DNA of 64,000 nucleotides from Crotophaga sulcirostris. Its lineage: Eukaryota > Chordata > Aves > Cuculiformes > Crotophagidae. The translations under genes were made by a program, and so were the position numbers. Shown here one piece after another: positions 48,841 to 61,200 of the stretch. Under the pieces are notes generated by a model, which made no database searches, was not told the origin of the DNA, and was given only the letters and a program-made list of their open reading frames with translations. The stretch covers positions 2,210,521-2,274,520 of the forward strand of contig VYZB01000096.1 in the NCBI GenBank assembly GCA_013397455.1, given 5' to 3'. Each line of letters begins with the position of its first letter. Position 1 is the stretch's first letter.

Positions 48841-49573
48841 TGTGGTGGGTTTACCCTGCTGATTGCCAGGAGCCCACCAAAGCAACTCTGTCACTCCTCT
48901 CCTCAGCTGGACTGGGGAGAGGAAACATAACAAAAGGCTCATAGGTCAAGATAAGGCATGGATCCTTTTCACCAGATGCAGTCCTTCAGGAACAGACTGA
49001 TCCAGCCTGGGTCCCCCATGGGGTCACAAGGTTTGCCAGCAAACCTGTTCCAGCCTGGGCTCCTCTCTCCATGGATTCATGGTCCTGCCAGGAGCCTACT
49101 CCAGCGTGGTCTCAGCCTCCTTTGGGCACCCACTTGCTCTAGCGTGGGGTCCCTCCACGGCCTGCAGGTGTATATCTGCTCCACCATTAACCTCCATGGG
49201 CTGCAGGGGCAGGCCTCCAGGGCCTACCTTACCATGGTCTTCACCATGGGATGCAGGGGAATCTCTGCTCTGGCACCTGGAGCACCTCCTCCCCCTCCTT
49301 CTTCACTGCCCTTGGTGTCTGCAGAGTTTTCTTTCACATGTTCTCCCTCCTCTTTCTGGCTACAGGTTGTTGCACAGGCTTCCCCCTCCCGCTTCTTAGA
49401 TACTCTATAGCAGCGCAACTTCTGCTGCTGATGATGGGTGTTGAGTCTATCTTGGAGCCAGCTGGCATTGGCTCTGTCAGACATGGGGATAGTTTCTAGC
49501 AGCTTCTCACAGATGCCACCCCTGTAGCCTCCCCCTGACAGCTACCTAAACCCTGCTTTGCAAACCCAGTGCA
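48841..49573. mobile_element. Avian solo LTR of endogenous retrovirus
   Basis: A 733-base GC-rich block starting TGTGGTGGGTTTACCCTG and ending AACCCAGTGCA, so it has TG...CA ends. It matches a bird LTR family that I recognise. Its centre (about 48990-49210) is a degenerate minisatellite of units like CTCCAGCGTGG followed by CTCCATGG and CCTGCAGG. It shares the ordered blocks GTCAAGATAAGG (48945) and CTTGGTGTCTGCAG (49311) with the LTR at 28-651. No exact flanking duplication is visible (AAGTGG left, GGAGGA right). The open frames of 60 to 150 codons inside it on both strands are incidental, with no retroviral protein. Confidence 0.85.
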
Positions 49574-51040
49574 GGAGGAATGAGGACTGGCTGTTGGAAA
49601 AATTAAAAACATTAACAAAGAACAGCAAAGGAGCACTGTCAATGTCAGATTTAGAGTACAAATATAAGTGAAAGAGGTCAATGGCAGGGTAAAGGCTATA
49701 CTGGATTTTCTATCATTTGGGAATCGATAAGGTTAAAACACATACCAAGAAGTTGCAGGAAAGTGTTGTAGAATAGAAGGTAGAAGAACTATACTTACTT
49801 TTAATATGCAAAATATAAATTTTACTAGGCAGAGTAAACTTCATATTTTACTTCATGAGAGCCAGGGTGAAGAAATGCTTTATGAGAAATGAAACAGAGC
49901 TGAAGGAAAAAGTTTGTGTATAGTGTAACATCTTTGTAACACTAATATGCAGAAATAAACAGCAGGATGGAAGCAGCAGTAAAGGATACATATATAGGCT
50001 AATGGGAATTAGAGACTGGCAAATGACAAAGGATGACATGTATCAAAAGGGCAAAGTGACAAGAAAGGACACAGGAACTGAATGGTATAAAAGTGAAAAA
50101 ACCCAGCCTCAAATGCATGAGGCTCACATTAGGAAACATTGCAAGAGAGGACAGGCGGTAGAAATTTTTTTTGGTCTAAAATTTGAAATCAGGTGGAGGA
50201 AAGCATGCAAACTGTTACTTTCAAATCTGTACAAAGCAATTATGTTTTAATTTTCCAGCTTACAGTTAACAGCTGTTTTTCTGTCTCCCTATTCTTGTGG
50301 ATTTGTTTTACAGAGCAGAAAAGGTGAAGTTCGTGTGTATCAGTAGGTATTAATGGTTAAGAGGAAAGTAATCAATGAGCAAAGCTTTGATCTCAAATAG
50401 TACAAAATTGTAATGACGATTGGTGCTCTTTAATGAAACCTAAACTATGGGTACCACTTACACCTAGTTAAACAGTTCTGTCTCTTTCAGAATTTGTGCT
50501 AGTGAGATTATGTAATAAACTTTCCAGTGCAAACCAAGCATCTGTTGTTTAATTAAGATGACAAGGTTTTCAGCAGACTGCACTCTCCCATAAAAGCCAG
50601 AAGTCCTCATTGTGTCTTACTACAGTTTACGTCTTTATATCATAGCCAAACTCAAGAGCTTGTGAAAAATTCTTTACACTGTGTGTTTCAGCTAGAAAGG
50701 AATTTTTCCTTGAAGGTACTAGTCTGGAAATGCTAATGAAATTTTGTCTAAAATTAACCTTTTAATTAAAAAAAAAAGTTAACCTTTCATTTCCAGAACA
50801 AACAAACATTGAAAAAAATTGAAAGAAAAACCCTATCCATAGCATGCACTTAGCAGCTTTTTCTGTAGGAGAAATTTTTTTATGGCATTTAAAATTATGT
50901 GAGAGTAAAAGTTTCCAAAAAGCTGTTCAGCTGACACATCTCATTACTGACTTCTTTGCTAATAATTGTCTGTGCAAACCAGGGAGAGAGTGTGGTCCAG
51001 GAGCACCTAAAACTCAGAATCTGATGTCTTTTATCCTTAG

Positions 51041-51157
51041 TCGGAATGTGGATCAGGGACCACGAGGGACTCGATCTACTCCTGCGCATTACAATACCCT
51101 GAACCGAATGGATAGACACCGTGTAATAGATGACCACTACTCCCCGGACAGAGAGAG
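51041..51157 (+). CDS. RIMS2: RIMS2 exon, linker (RNVDQGPRGTR)
   Basis: A 117-base exon, phase 2 at both ends. The acceptor is CTTTTATCCTTAG and the donor GTAAAT. It encodes, after a shared Ser, RNVDQGPRGTRSTPAHYNTL, then NRMDRHRVIDDHYSPDRE, ending in a split AG codon. It matches the RIM2 linker just before the splice-variable region; I recall the mammalian segment as RNVEQGLRGTR-like, so several substitutions are visible in this bird copy. Being symmetric, it could be skipped without frame change. Its end can join either the cassette exons at 61135 and 61794 or a later exon outside the window. Confidence 0.96.
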
Positions 51158-53898
51158 GTAAATATTTGATTGGAATTAGAAACAGCTGTAGCCTAAACTC
51201 ATCAACCTGAATTACTTCAGCACAGTAGCTTCCTAAAATAAGTACCAAAATTACTTACCTAATCTCACAGATGAGCATTTCCCTACTCATTTTAGCACTG
51301 GTTACATGATATACATTAAAAAATTTATAGTGCACACAAGGCTGACAAAACTGTCAAGTTAGTGTATCTTTGCTGCTGAATAAAGAGGTGTAAAAATGGA
51401 TAATTTCATCTCAGTATTAATGTAATGCTGCCATTGGAAACAGTGCAATTCAGAGACATACTGAAAGTATATTCTAGCCTGTGTTTCTCTTCTCTCAATG
51501 AGCCATTTTTGTGAAACAAAACCAAAAACCAAACCCCCAGATTAAAAAGGGTATGGAAAAGTGTGTTAGAATGAAATCAGGGTCTTTGTGTTTAGAGGCA
51601 CATCTTACCATGATTAATGTTTTGCCTGATGGAACTTTCCAAAGACTGAGCAGAGCTGTAGCAGCCTCTGTGAATTTTAATGATGTAAAAAAGCATTGCA
51701 GGGCATAGTTTGCTAATGTAGTTAATTTTGCTGAATTAATTGTGATGCCTTTGTGACATTAAAAGAAAATATTGAAAAGATCTTTCTGACCTTATTGTCT
51801 TCAAGTCATAAAATGAAAAGGAAATAATTTTTACCTGTAATTTTGAAAATATTCCATTTGTTTATATATGAAGTTGAAAACCTGCACATTATAATTAGAG
51901 GGGTAGAGAGGCATGATTGATAGATATTGTCCCATTTCGTAATTGCATGTAGCAAGGATAACAGAGACGTATTTTGTAATCTTATTGAGTGCTATGAGAC
52001 TCACATGTGAAGTTAGTACTTCTACGGATGATTATTACTCGAGTGACATCAAAGCACACAGTTGGTGTTGGTAGCTGTAATACAAAGAATTTAAGAAATC
52101 AATGGGTTTTAGCTAGCAATATTGAACAGAAAATGTGAATGTGTTTTAAGAGAACAATGATTGTAAGTAACATAAAACAAAACCCTTCAGAAAAAACTAT
52201 AATTAATTATTCCTAATTAAGTAAGTTATAAAAAAAGTACCAAAAAACCCCAACAAGCCAACAAACAACATATATACTCAAGTGATTTCTAATTGAATTT
52301 GGCCAAAAAAGTTAAATGAGAATAAAAATCAGATATTGAAAAGCAACTGAGTATTTATCATCCAGAATTTATCTGTATACATTGCAAATGCAACAAGATC
52401 ATAAATGAACCTCTTTTTTGCATTAAATTATTGAATATTTCTGTTTAAGTTATAGAAAAGAAGAATGCTATTTAGTTGGCTCATGTGGTTATCTGATTTT
52501 CATATAGAAGATGATAACTTAAATATTCTGAGCTGTTTCCATTAAAGAAAAGAACAGAATGCTCTTTGTATAATAATATGTTGGTTTTTAGACCAGTCAT
52601 CTTTGCAACAGAATCTAAACTTGTCTTTAGAGCCTGTATGTGCCTTATGGAATGCTGCTGCATTTGTTAACTGTGTGAGTTTGCTTGCTGCCTCCCAGAT
52701 AAACGCATAGCAGTGAAAAGTGGTTTGGAGTACAACATCACAATTTTACCCCATCACTTCAGTCAAATAACCCCAATGGGACTGGCTCGGCTTAGAGGAG
52801 AATTGGTTTTGGTTGGTTTTTTTTTTATAATATGTCTAAAAAACAGTATCAGAAAGTTGTTGGTGAGGGGATTTGTTTTTTAGGTATGCTCTGAATCTCT
52901 GAACAGAGGTTTATCTGCTATTTGTATTTGCCAAAACACACACTGCAGTTCTCTTGTTTATATATGGTGAGTGGTTGTCCGTGTAACCAGATTTTTACTA
53001 GTTATGCCTTCCTTGCAATGTGCAGTCTCTGAAGCATATTGGGTTTAGGCCACACTCAAGAGAATAGAAAAAGGCTATTCTCAAACATGTTTGACATGTT
53101 TTATATGCATTGTTAGTTTGACAGTGGGTTTATGAATGGAATTAAACTTCAAATTTTGTTAGTGAATATTTGTGATACTGTCTGTGTTACTTAAAAAAAC
53201 CCAATGGTGCATACACAAGTCCCTAAAGTAGTGATTCTGAAAACTGCTGGAACTGCAGGCACTTTGGAGAAGTGGAAAAACAGAATCTTTTTATAGGTTT
53301 ATAATTTCTCTACTTGTCATCCTTGTTTTGTTCCACACTTACCTCTGAAAAAAAATCACACTTTGCTTTCCCACAGCTCTGATTGTTTGTTGTTTCCATG
53401 GTCCATTTGTCCCTGGGAGATGTTTGCAAATAAAGGGACTGTAAAAAAGTACCTTCTTGTAGACATGCTCTGTTGCTAAGTTAAAATATGACTGAGAATA
53501 TGAGTAAGAAAATACTTTCCTTCCTTTTCTACAGAATATAACATAAAGTTCTCTAAGGTACATAGCACTAAGGAGATGGTTGAGACCACGTACGAAAATG
53601 TTTAATGACCTCAAGGCTAATGGCAATGTAAACATTCCTTCAAAACTGAATGTATAGTTAGATGTAATATTCAAATTATTTTTTAAAAGCTGAAAGACAT
53701 AATTTTTTAAAATTTGATTTAATTTTAATTTCAAACATTATATCTTTAAATATATTAAATATTGCTGTCAAATCATATCCTGATTTTTGTTGGCAGGGTA
53801 CAGTAACAATTAAAAATCTGTTGTTGTATTATCAAAAATGTCAGAATTGTATTGTGTATACCGGTATCTCAAAGCGGGAAATCAACTTGTTACCTATA

Positions 53899-53985
53899 TC
53901 ACAGAATCACAGAACTGTTTGGTTGGAGAAGACCTTGGAGATCATAGAGTCCAACCCTGCCTATCCACTACTACATATCCCCGAA
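53899..53985 (-). mobile_element. CR1 LINE 3' tip, antisense
   Basis: ATCACAGAATCACAGAACTG followed by GGTTGGAGAAGACCTTGGAG and TAGAGTCCAACCCTGCC is the reverse complement of the extreme CR1 3' end. It is very short because of 5' truncation. Confidence 0.9.
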
Positions 53986-54060
53986 TAAATATACATATAA
54001 AATACATATATGTATATACTTTTTTTTATATATTATATATTTAATATAGATGTATTAGTT
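53986..54060. repeat. AT-rich low-complexity tract
   Basis: ATACATATA, TATGTATATA and TTTATATATTATATATTTAA runs immediately after the CR1 tip. This is probably a simple-repeat expansion. Confidence 0.8.
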
Positions 54061-54436
54061 ATTTTTTAAAAAAAATTAAAGATATTTTTTTAAAGTACCC
54101 ACACTCTTTTAAGAAATAGCCTAAATTTGTAATGGAAAGAAATATGAATCCTTATGACCTGATACAGCCCCACCTTCCATAAAGATTCATTTTAAAGACC
54201 GAATGTTGCTATCTACTATGTTAAACTAATGGGGTAGTCGTTACTGTGATAATTTCAAGAAATGTTCTCCATCATCTTTAAATCAGTTCAGATATGTTTT
54301 CTTGTTATACTGGGACTAACATGACTATAACACTGATATTACTAAGAAATGATTTAGAGCACGTGTAAATATAAACTTTCTGCTGAGCACTCTTTGTTTC
54401 ATGCTGTTGAAACAAGTGTTGTGGTTTTTTTTCCAG

Positions 54437-54524
54437 TCATCTTAAACAAAGTGTCAAAATACATGCCAAAAATTCTGGTTACTCTAATCAAACCAACAAA
54501 GACCAGAATAGTTCGCTACCATGA
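54437..54524 (+). other. Candidate stop-containing (poison) exon
   Basis: After a strong acceptor (GTTGTGGTTTTTTTTCCAG) the frame continuing from the 51157 donor reads S-HLKQSVKIHAKNSGYSNQTN and KDQNSSLP and then TGA (54522-54524), followed directly by a donor-like GTATGC. If used, this 88-base exon would end the RIM2 message early or trigger nonsense-mediated decay. There is no AATAAA just downstream, so a true terminal exon is less likely. Splice use is speculative. Confidence 0.2.
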
Positions 54525-57500
54525 GTATGCTGAATGTTAAATAAGGTGGCATTTAATTAGCTGCCTCCACTATTTAACATAACATTAAATGTGGCAAAAA
54601 GCAATACAAATTCTACATTTCAAAAAGTCATCTCATGCTAGCAGTTGCTTTGTCTGTAAGTAGCAGACTCCTAATCTAACATTGTTAATAACTAGGTGCT
54701 GGGTTAGGTTAAACTAGAGAAAGAGTCTTCTGACATATTGCACCATAGTGAAAAACAGAAAAACAAACTATTTTTTTCGTATATTTTATTAAATGCACAG
54801 CTGAATAATATGTAATTAAGTAATAATTTATTATTTAGTTCATACATTTAGTACAAACATTCAAGTGTATTTTATAGATACAAAATATCCTAACGTGTAG
54901 TTAAGGCTTTATGTGGAAATTCTGAAATAATATTTTCAATTTTATATATCACATGAGTACATACGCTTATATAGGTATGCAGTGTCATTGTTTCTTTCCT
55001 TCTTCAAATATCCTGTAAAGTAAAAGTAATGCATTGCTGAAAATTTGCTTATAGCTATGTTATAAAATTACCTGCATCAACTTAAATCTCAATAATTGCA
55101 GTGTTTCTTTAAGTTCTTTTTTGTCCTTTCAAAATGTTACCATGTCCATTAATAGTATATTGCACTTCCTAATTGTTTTATATATCTATGCCTACAATTA
55201 TATGTAAAAATATACTGGAGATTGTACCAGTAGGGATTCCTATAGGCAAAACTGTCTTACCCTTTCCATTAACAGATTCTTTTTTCAGTTATTTACAATG
55301 TTGCCGAACACAAAGTCCTGTCCCAGAGCTCCAACTCATGGATGTTAATGGATAGAACTGCTGTTCTACCACACTGTCCTGTTTTAGCCTTGCAGTAAGG
55401 ATGGCAGAAAAGAGTGTTTTCTCTTTAGCTGCTGTTATTTGAAGTAGGCACATTACTTCACAGGAAAATCACTGTTAAATTGCACAATTATCTGCACCAC
55501 CCACCTGGTGTCTCCATGCATCTGCCAAGGCTGGTAACCTTCAACAGAGGGATGGAGTAGGAAGGTAGCAAGAGAAGTGCAATCTTGCAAATGTAGCTAC
55601 ATCTGTAAGGAGTCATGATTCAGAATCTTTGAACTGAATTAATCAAACAAACAACAACAAAAAGTCATAGATGCATTCCGCAGAATGAAGTACACATACA
55701 GAATGCCCATGTTAACATGAATAAATTATGCAGTTCTGATTCAAGACTTCAATGTTATGGACTTTGGAGTGAAGACTTAAAAGATATGTTATGGGTAGTA
55801 TTGTGATTAATGTGATGCTGGTTTTCTTGTCATCTTGATTGAATATGTGTCAGTTTACAGATTCTCTGCTGGTAATTGCTATTGTTTCACAGTTAAACTC
55901 TTCAAACTGTCAACTGCCATCAGGTGGAATATTTCTAGAATTTCATCTGTCCTAGAAGATAAGCAGGAATTTCTGTACAATTGAAGTTACAAATAACATC
56001 CATGCCATTATGGGTGGAAAAACAATGTTATACGTAAAGAAAATTTGTAATCACCTTTAAAAAACCTAAACTATTAAATAAAATTACTCTGTTAATCTTT
56101 TCTAAGAGATGTAACAGGGGAAATTATATAACTAGTGCTTTCATCTTGAATGGCATTTACCTTTTTCTAGCGGTTGAGAGCTTGACTTCACATTTTATTT
56201 ATGTAGGTTTTAGGTGTGATTGCCCAGTTGGTTATGAAGCAGCATGGAAAACATATTACCACAGAGCAGATTAACTCCTACTTTGTTCAGCTGAGAATAT
56301 AAACTCCTAGAACCATATCACTGGCCTCACTTGTTTGGAAAAACTAGTTGTAGTAGCTAGTTACCATCACTGGAATGATGGTAGCCATATCATTTTTTTA
56401 GCTCCAGCCTCCTCTTCTCTTGAACAATTCTGTGCTCAGTCCTGCAGTCCTAAGTCGATCCCATGCCCCATTTTTTGCTCCATTCTTCCCACAGTACTTA
56501 TCCTAAACTTCATAAGCCAGACATCACTCTTTTCCCTTCTACGACATTCAATGGCTCTTTTTTTCCTAAGTTTCTAACTATTTGTCCCAAAGAATGACCT
56601 GTTCCTTAACTCTGCAGTCTGATTTAGTTAATTTCTGTTTTTTTCACATTACCGGATTTTCAGAAAATTGTAACTTGAAGTTTGGGAGTATTTTGTTAAA
56701 GACAAATTCATACCAGTAAAAATTGTATTTATTTTTAGCAATGTTAATACTGTCATAATTTTCATACATTTAATTTGCTATTACAGTTGAAAAAGTGTAA
56801 AAAAGTGTTACTAAACATGGACAACAGTGGTGTTGCCCATGATACAATCACTTAAAGTAAATTGAAATCAGATGATGCACTGGAAAAAGCTGACTATCAG
56901 AATGGATAAACAGTAATAAGATGATAAAAGTTTCTGGTGTCAACTGGATTTGATTCATGCAAGCTCTAACGGTGGAGCAGAAAGTCTTGTTTTGTTTTCA
57001 GAATTATTTATGGATATTCCAATAAGCACAAGATGGTCAATATGTAATAGTACTCCAGTACTTCATCCTTTCTACCGGAATACGTGGGAGACAACTTCCC
57101 GCTCTAATAAGGAAGCGATAATGTTAATCAGACTGTGAGACCTGGTTACAGAGAATGAAAATTGAATAGTTTATCTTCCAATGCCTCATCTTTACTGTTG
57201 AGTGAAATACCCCAAGCACTAAAGACCAGGTTTAACTCCCCTTGAACAGTAAGAAGAGTAGAAAGTTATGCCAAGGATGGTTCAATGTGGCATTCTGCTT
57301 ATGTATGTGTGCTTTCAAGTGTGCTTCTGAGACTGTTCTGATATGCCAGGCCTTTTCCTGGACACTCAGTACTTCCACTTAGGCAATCTAATTGGTCGCT
57401 GAATTACTAATCTCTGGCTTTATTAGCTTCATGGTTCATTGAATTTTCATGAAGGTGTAAGGAAACGGACAAATAGGTGAGGGATATCAGAAATTTTTGA

Positions 57501-58040
57501 GTCATCATTTTCTGTTTTCTTTAAAAAAAGGAAAGTTATCACATTTGTTTCCATGTCTGGAATCATGTCAGACTAGTGGAAATCAGTTTTCAGCTGATGC
57601 AAGGGTATGTGTGAGGGATATGTGAGTATATTAATGTTCATATTGCAAAACCTACAGTAATACTTTATCAGATTATCTTCATTGTTTTAATTTAAGTGAA
57701 ATGAGTTGCTGCTGCAAATTTTCCATCTGTGCTCTCTCTAGCAATGTAGTGTCTCAGATCTGTGGGGATGCAGACTAATATTTTCATTTAGCCATTACCA
57801 TCATTTGATATACATCTATGGTTGACTACTGTAGATGCAGATCTGGAAAATATGTGGAGTTCTTTTTTCATTTAGGCAATGCAAAACTTAATGATTTTAC
57901 TCCATTATGATTTATTTACATTATAATTTTAGATATTATTAGCCAAATGAAAATTGCATGTTTCAGTTTTGGACAATGAGAATTAGGTATGTTGCAGACA
58001 GTTTTGGTGTTATGTTGTTAGTATATTTATAAAAACAATA

Positions 58041-58494
58041 CAAGAAGGACACTGAGCTGCTGGCGTGTGTCCAGAGGAGGGCAACGAGACTGACAGAGTG
58101 GCTGTGGGAACCTGGGTTTATGTAGTCTGGAGAAGAGGAGGCTAAGGTTGAGACCTTCTCACCTTCTACAGCTAACTGAAACCAGGTTGTTGTGAGGTCA
58201 GTGGTGGTCTCTTTTCCCAAGTAAATAGTGATAGGAAGAGAGGAAATGGACTCAAGTTACACCAGGGGAGGTTTAGATTGGACATCAGGAAAAATTTCTT
58301 TACTGAAACAGTGGTAAAACATTGGAACAGGATGCCCAGGGAAGTGGTGGAGTCATCGTCCCTGGAGGTATTCAAGAAGTGTGTAGACATGGCACTCTGG
58401 GACATGGTTTAGTAGGTATGGTGGTGTTAGGTTGATGGTTGGACTTGACAATCTTAGAGGTGTTTTCCAATCTTAATGATTCTATGATTCTATG
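58041..58494 (+). mobile_element. CR1 LINE 3' fragment, sense
   Basis: About 450 bases of CR1 3' end. It starts near AAGGACACTGAGCTGCTGG and GTGTCCAGAGGAGGGCAACG, continues through CTGGAGAAGAGGAGGCTAAG and AGGGGAGGTTTAGATTGGAC, and ends with GATTCTATGATTCTATGA, the canonical octamer tail. It is the best-preserved CR1 in the window. Open frames on the opposite strand are incidental. It is oriented opposite to the copy at 38542. Confidence 0.97.
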
Positions 58495-61134
58495 AATAAT
58501 ATCTCTATAATTATTATTTTAGATATAGGTATTACAGAAATGCACCAACATTGTTAGGTTATATATCTTTTTTATAATTGGTACCTTGACTCTAGCAAGT
58601 ACTGTGTTAATTCATGTTTAGAACTGATTTTTCTTCTTAATGAATTTAGACATAATCTCATTTTTTATGTTACACTTGTAAGAACATTCTATAGTGAGTT
58701 ATTATCTGTTATGAGTTATATAACATGGATAACTTGGACTCTAAGAGAGAACAGGGAAAAGTATAAATAGCCAGTAATGTCAGAGGATCAGGTCGTTAAG
58801 CTGAGACTTATCTCACTTCTCTATATAGACAAACAGAGTTCTGGATGATGAGTAAGCATATTTCAAACTTGTTAAAAGTTATTACATATCAAACTGTATA
58901 AGTGTCTAAATGCTGACTTCTTCTGATTCTGAATTCCTGAATAAAAAAAACCCACAGAGAAACGGAAAACACTGAGCTACCTGCATTCACAAGCAAGTCT
59001 CAGAACCTGACAAGAACACAAGAGCTCTGAGTTTCCAGAAGTTTTAGAAGTTTTAGGACAAAACTTGAGAACAGAAGTTGGGTGCATAAAGCAACTTAGT
59101 GGGAATTTGAAAAGTAGTTAGGACTCAAATCCTACTCAGAGCTTTAGCTAATAATGATCCACATACAAGTAAGGGAAGGACCAGTCTGGGGTGTTCCTTC
59201 TTACGGACAGTAAGTTAAACTGCTTGCAAAGAACGATTGCATTCCCATGAAATTCATGTTTTGCAGTACATGTTCTGCTTGAAGTCTTAGTTTTGTTTAA
59301 AATTTTACTCTCTAAATACGAATTGAATATATTATACTTATGTGATGTCTTATATTTTTTAAAACCTACCGAGAAAACTTGTCAATAATTCACAGGAAAG
59401 ACAAAAGGAGAAATGAAAGTGAATTGTTAACATTGAAATGTCATCTACCAGCTGGAAGCACATAATTTCTTATTAAGACTAATGTAATATTTTTAACAGA
59501 TTTCTGGTGATAATTCCAGGGTTACATCTGAATCATTTAAGGGCATATGTGGACATAGCCTGACAATGTCACCACATTGTGGTGAGAATAAGCTGGTATG
59601 CAGTTGCTTGCCATTATTACACAGATCATAGCTGCTGTGGGGTAGACTCTTACATTTTTATTTCATTTTTCTTTCTGTAGGTGTGCATATATTCTAAAGC
59701 GAATTTTAAGAACATGATTAAATTAATTTTTCAGTGCTGACTGCCAGGTTGTTATGGGTAGACTGCTTTTGATATTCAGGTCTGTGCAGTGATTTTAAGA
59801 ACCCTAATACTCTTTGCAGACTGCAGTGTAGCTCTATGATTATTTTATTAATTGTTTTTCTTAGGATCTCATCTTCAAATTTTGGTCATACCATGTCAAA
59901 CTGGATCCTGCTGAATTGCTTATGGCTCCTTGTTCCTGTAACAAACTGCAAAGTTTAAATTGTGTAATCAGGGACTTAAGTTAGAAGTTTTTTATGGTGA
60001 TGACTTTGCTTTTGCATTTATTTGACAAGAAGTGAGCACAAAGATCTTTTGTGCTATATATAATTAGCCTAATATGCTTATAAAGAATATTTACATATGG
60101 CTGATACTTTTTATCTACATGCAAAAGAGGCAATGTGTTTGATTAGTAGGAAGTCATTAATTATAAGCAAATTAAGACATGAGAAATGAAAGTGGAGGGC
60201 AAACATGAGGTCTTCTGTGCTTTTTTGTGAAACTGTTTTACACTTCCAATGTGAACTTTTGTGATTAGACAGAAATCACCTTCAAATACCCCAAATTCAG
60301 AGGAACTGTAGACCAGGAACTTCTTTGCATTTCAATAATGCCTTGTAAATTGGAAGAAAAAAACTATTTTCAAAATTATTTTTCCTGTGCTGTGGGCATA
60401 CATTTATACTAAAAGAGAAATAACATTTTCGTATTTTTGATAATTAGAGAATATCTGGTGCTGTAAAATATATATTAAAATATATAAATTTTTACATGTG
60501 TTCAAAACACAAAGTATAAACACCTTTTTAAAAATTTTTGAAATGCATGCATTTTTTTGGCATATTGTTACAGATGTTATATCTTTTCATTAATTATTTA
60601 AATAGTAATGTGGCTTTCATCTAAATTCATCTTTTATCATAATAGGATAAATATTAAGAAAACTCAGTCAGAAATGGGAAAGCTCTGGAGAGCTAGCTAT
60701 GTGGGGACCATTTTCCCAATGGTGGTAGCCTTTCAGACAGACCATGTAACCTCTACCAAAGATATTATTCATGCTGAACTTATCACTGCCTTCAAACAAG
60801 GGAACGGGCAATTTGAATTTGTGGGATTGCAGACAGAGATTTACACATTTTTTCCTCCTAACTGAGATAATGTAGAAAATCCCAAATTTTAGCTATTCAC
60901 TTGATCCAGGGTCTCCAAAGGACTTCTCAGAACAGGTGTGTGAATCATTTAGATAAGTTTACCTTTAGAACTATATACTGAATTTTTAATTTTGTTAATA
61001 ATTTCAGTGCTCTATACAATGCTTTTGTACCTCCTGTGTTCTCAGATTTTTGTCTTTTGTTGTGTGATGTGTATCTTTCCTTCACCATCTCATATTGTCT
61101 TTTATTTGTATTTTTCTTTCTGCCATCTACTCAG

Positions 61135-61200
61135 TCATTATGTTACTTTACCTCGTTCCCGGTATACCCAGTCCACAGTTCACCATTACAGAGATGCCAG
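61135..61200 (+). CDS. RIMS2: RIMS2 alternative linker exon, 22 codons
   Basis: A 66-base exon, phase 2 at both ends. The acceptor is CTTTCTGCCATCTACTCAG and the donor is CAG followed by GTATAT. It encodes, after the shared Ser, HYVTLPRSRYTQSTVHHYRD and Ala, ending in split AG. Joined to 51157 it gives SPDRE-SHYVTLPRSRY. The HYVTLPRSR block fits the splice-variable part of the RIM C2A-C2B linker; I recall a related LPRSR-type insert in mammalian RIM2 but not its exact sequence. The Thr, Ser and Arg-rich composition suggests a disordered, phosphorylatable segment. As a symmetric cassette it can be skipped. Confidence 0.85.

Larger units (their letters stand above)
46186..51040 (+). other. RIMS2 intron (4,855 bases)
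   Basis: Intron with a TG-rich simple repeat near 47349-47400 and an LTR at 48841-49573. The remainder is AT-rich without a recognised element. It ends in TCTTTTATCCTTAG. Confidence 0.8.
51158..61134 (+). other. RIMS2 intron (9,977 bases)
   Basis: AT-rich intron. It contains a CR1 fragment with AT-rich tail at 53899-54060, a sense CR1 at 58041-58494, candidate stop-bearing exons at 54437 and 55289, an A/C-rich run at about 52222-52270, and an open frame with several CG dinucleotides at 56950-57138. The 60608-60865 open frame has no recognised family. Confidence 0.75.

Noticed and set aside
48958..49410. 150-codon plus-strand open frame rich in Pro, Leu and Ser
   Set aside because: Lies wholly inside the LTR and its minisatellite; not a retroviral or host protein.
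52150..52166. Short stretch before a GTAAGT in the 10 kb intron
   Set aside because: Weak acceptor and an immediate in-frame TGA in the required phase.
58172..58405. 77-codon minus-strand open frame
   Set aside because: Reverse strand of the CR1 3' region; incidental. The frame at 38625-38813 has the same origin.
60608..60865. 85-codon plus-strand open frame just before the 61135 exon
   Set aside because: No splice sites in the required phase and no recognisable RIM sequence.
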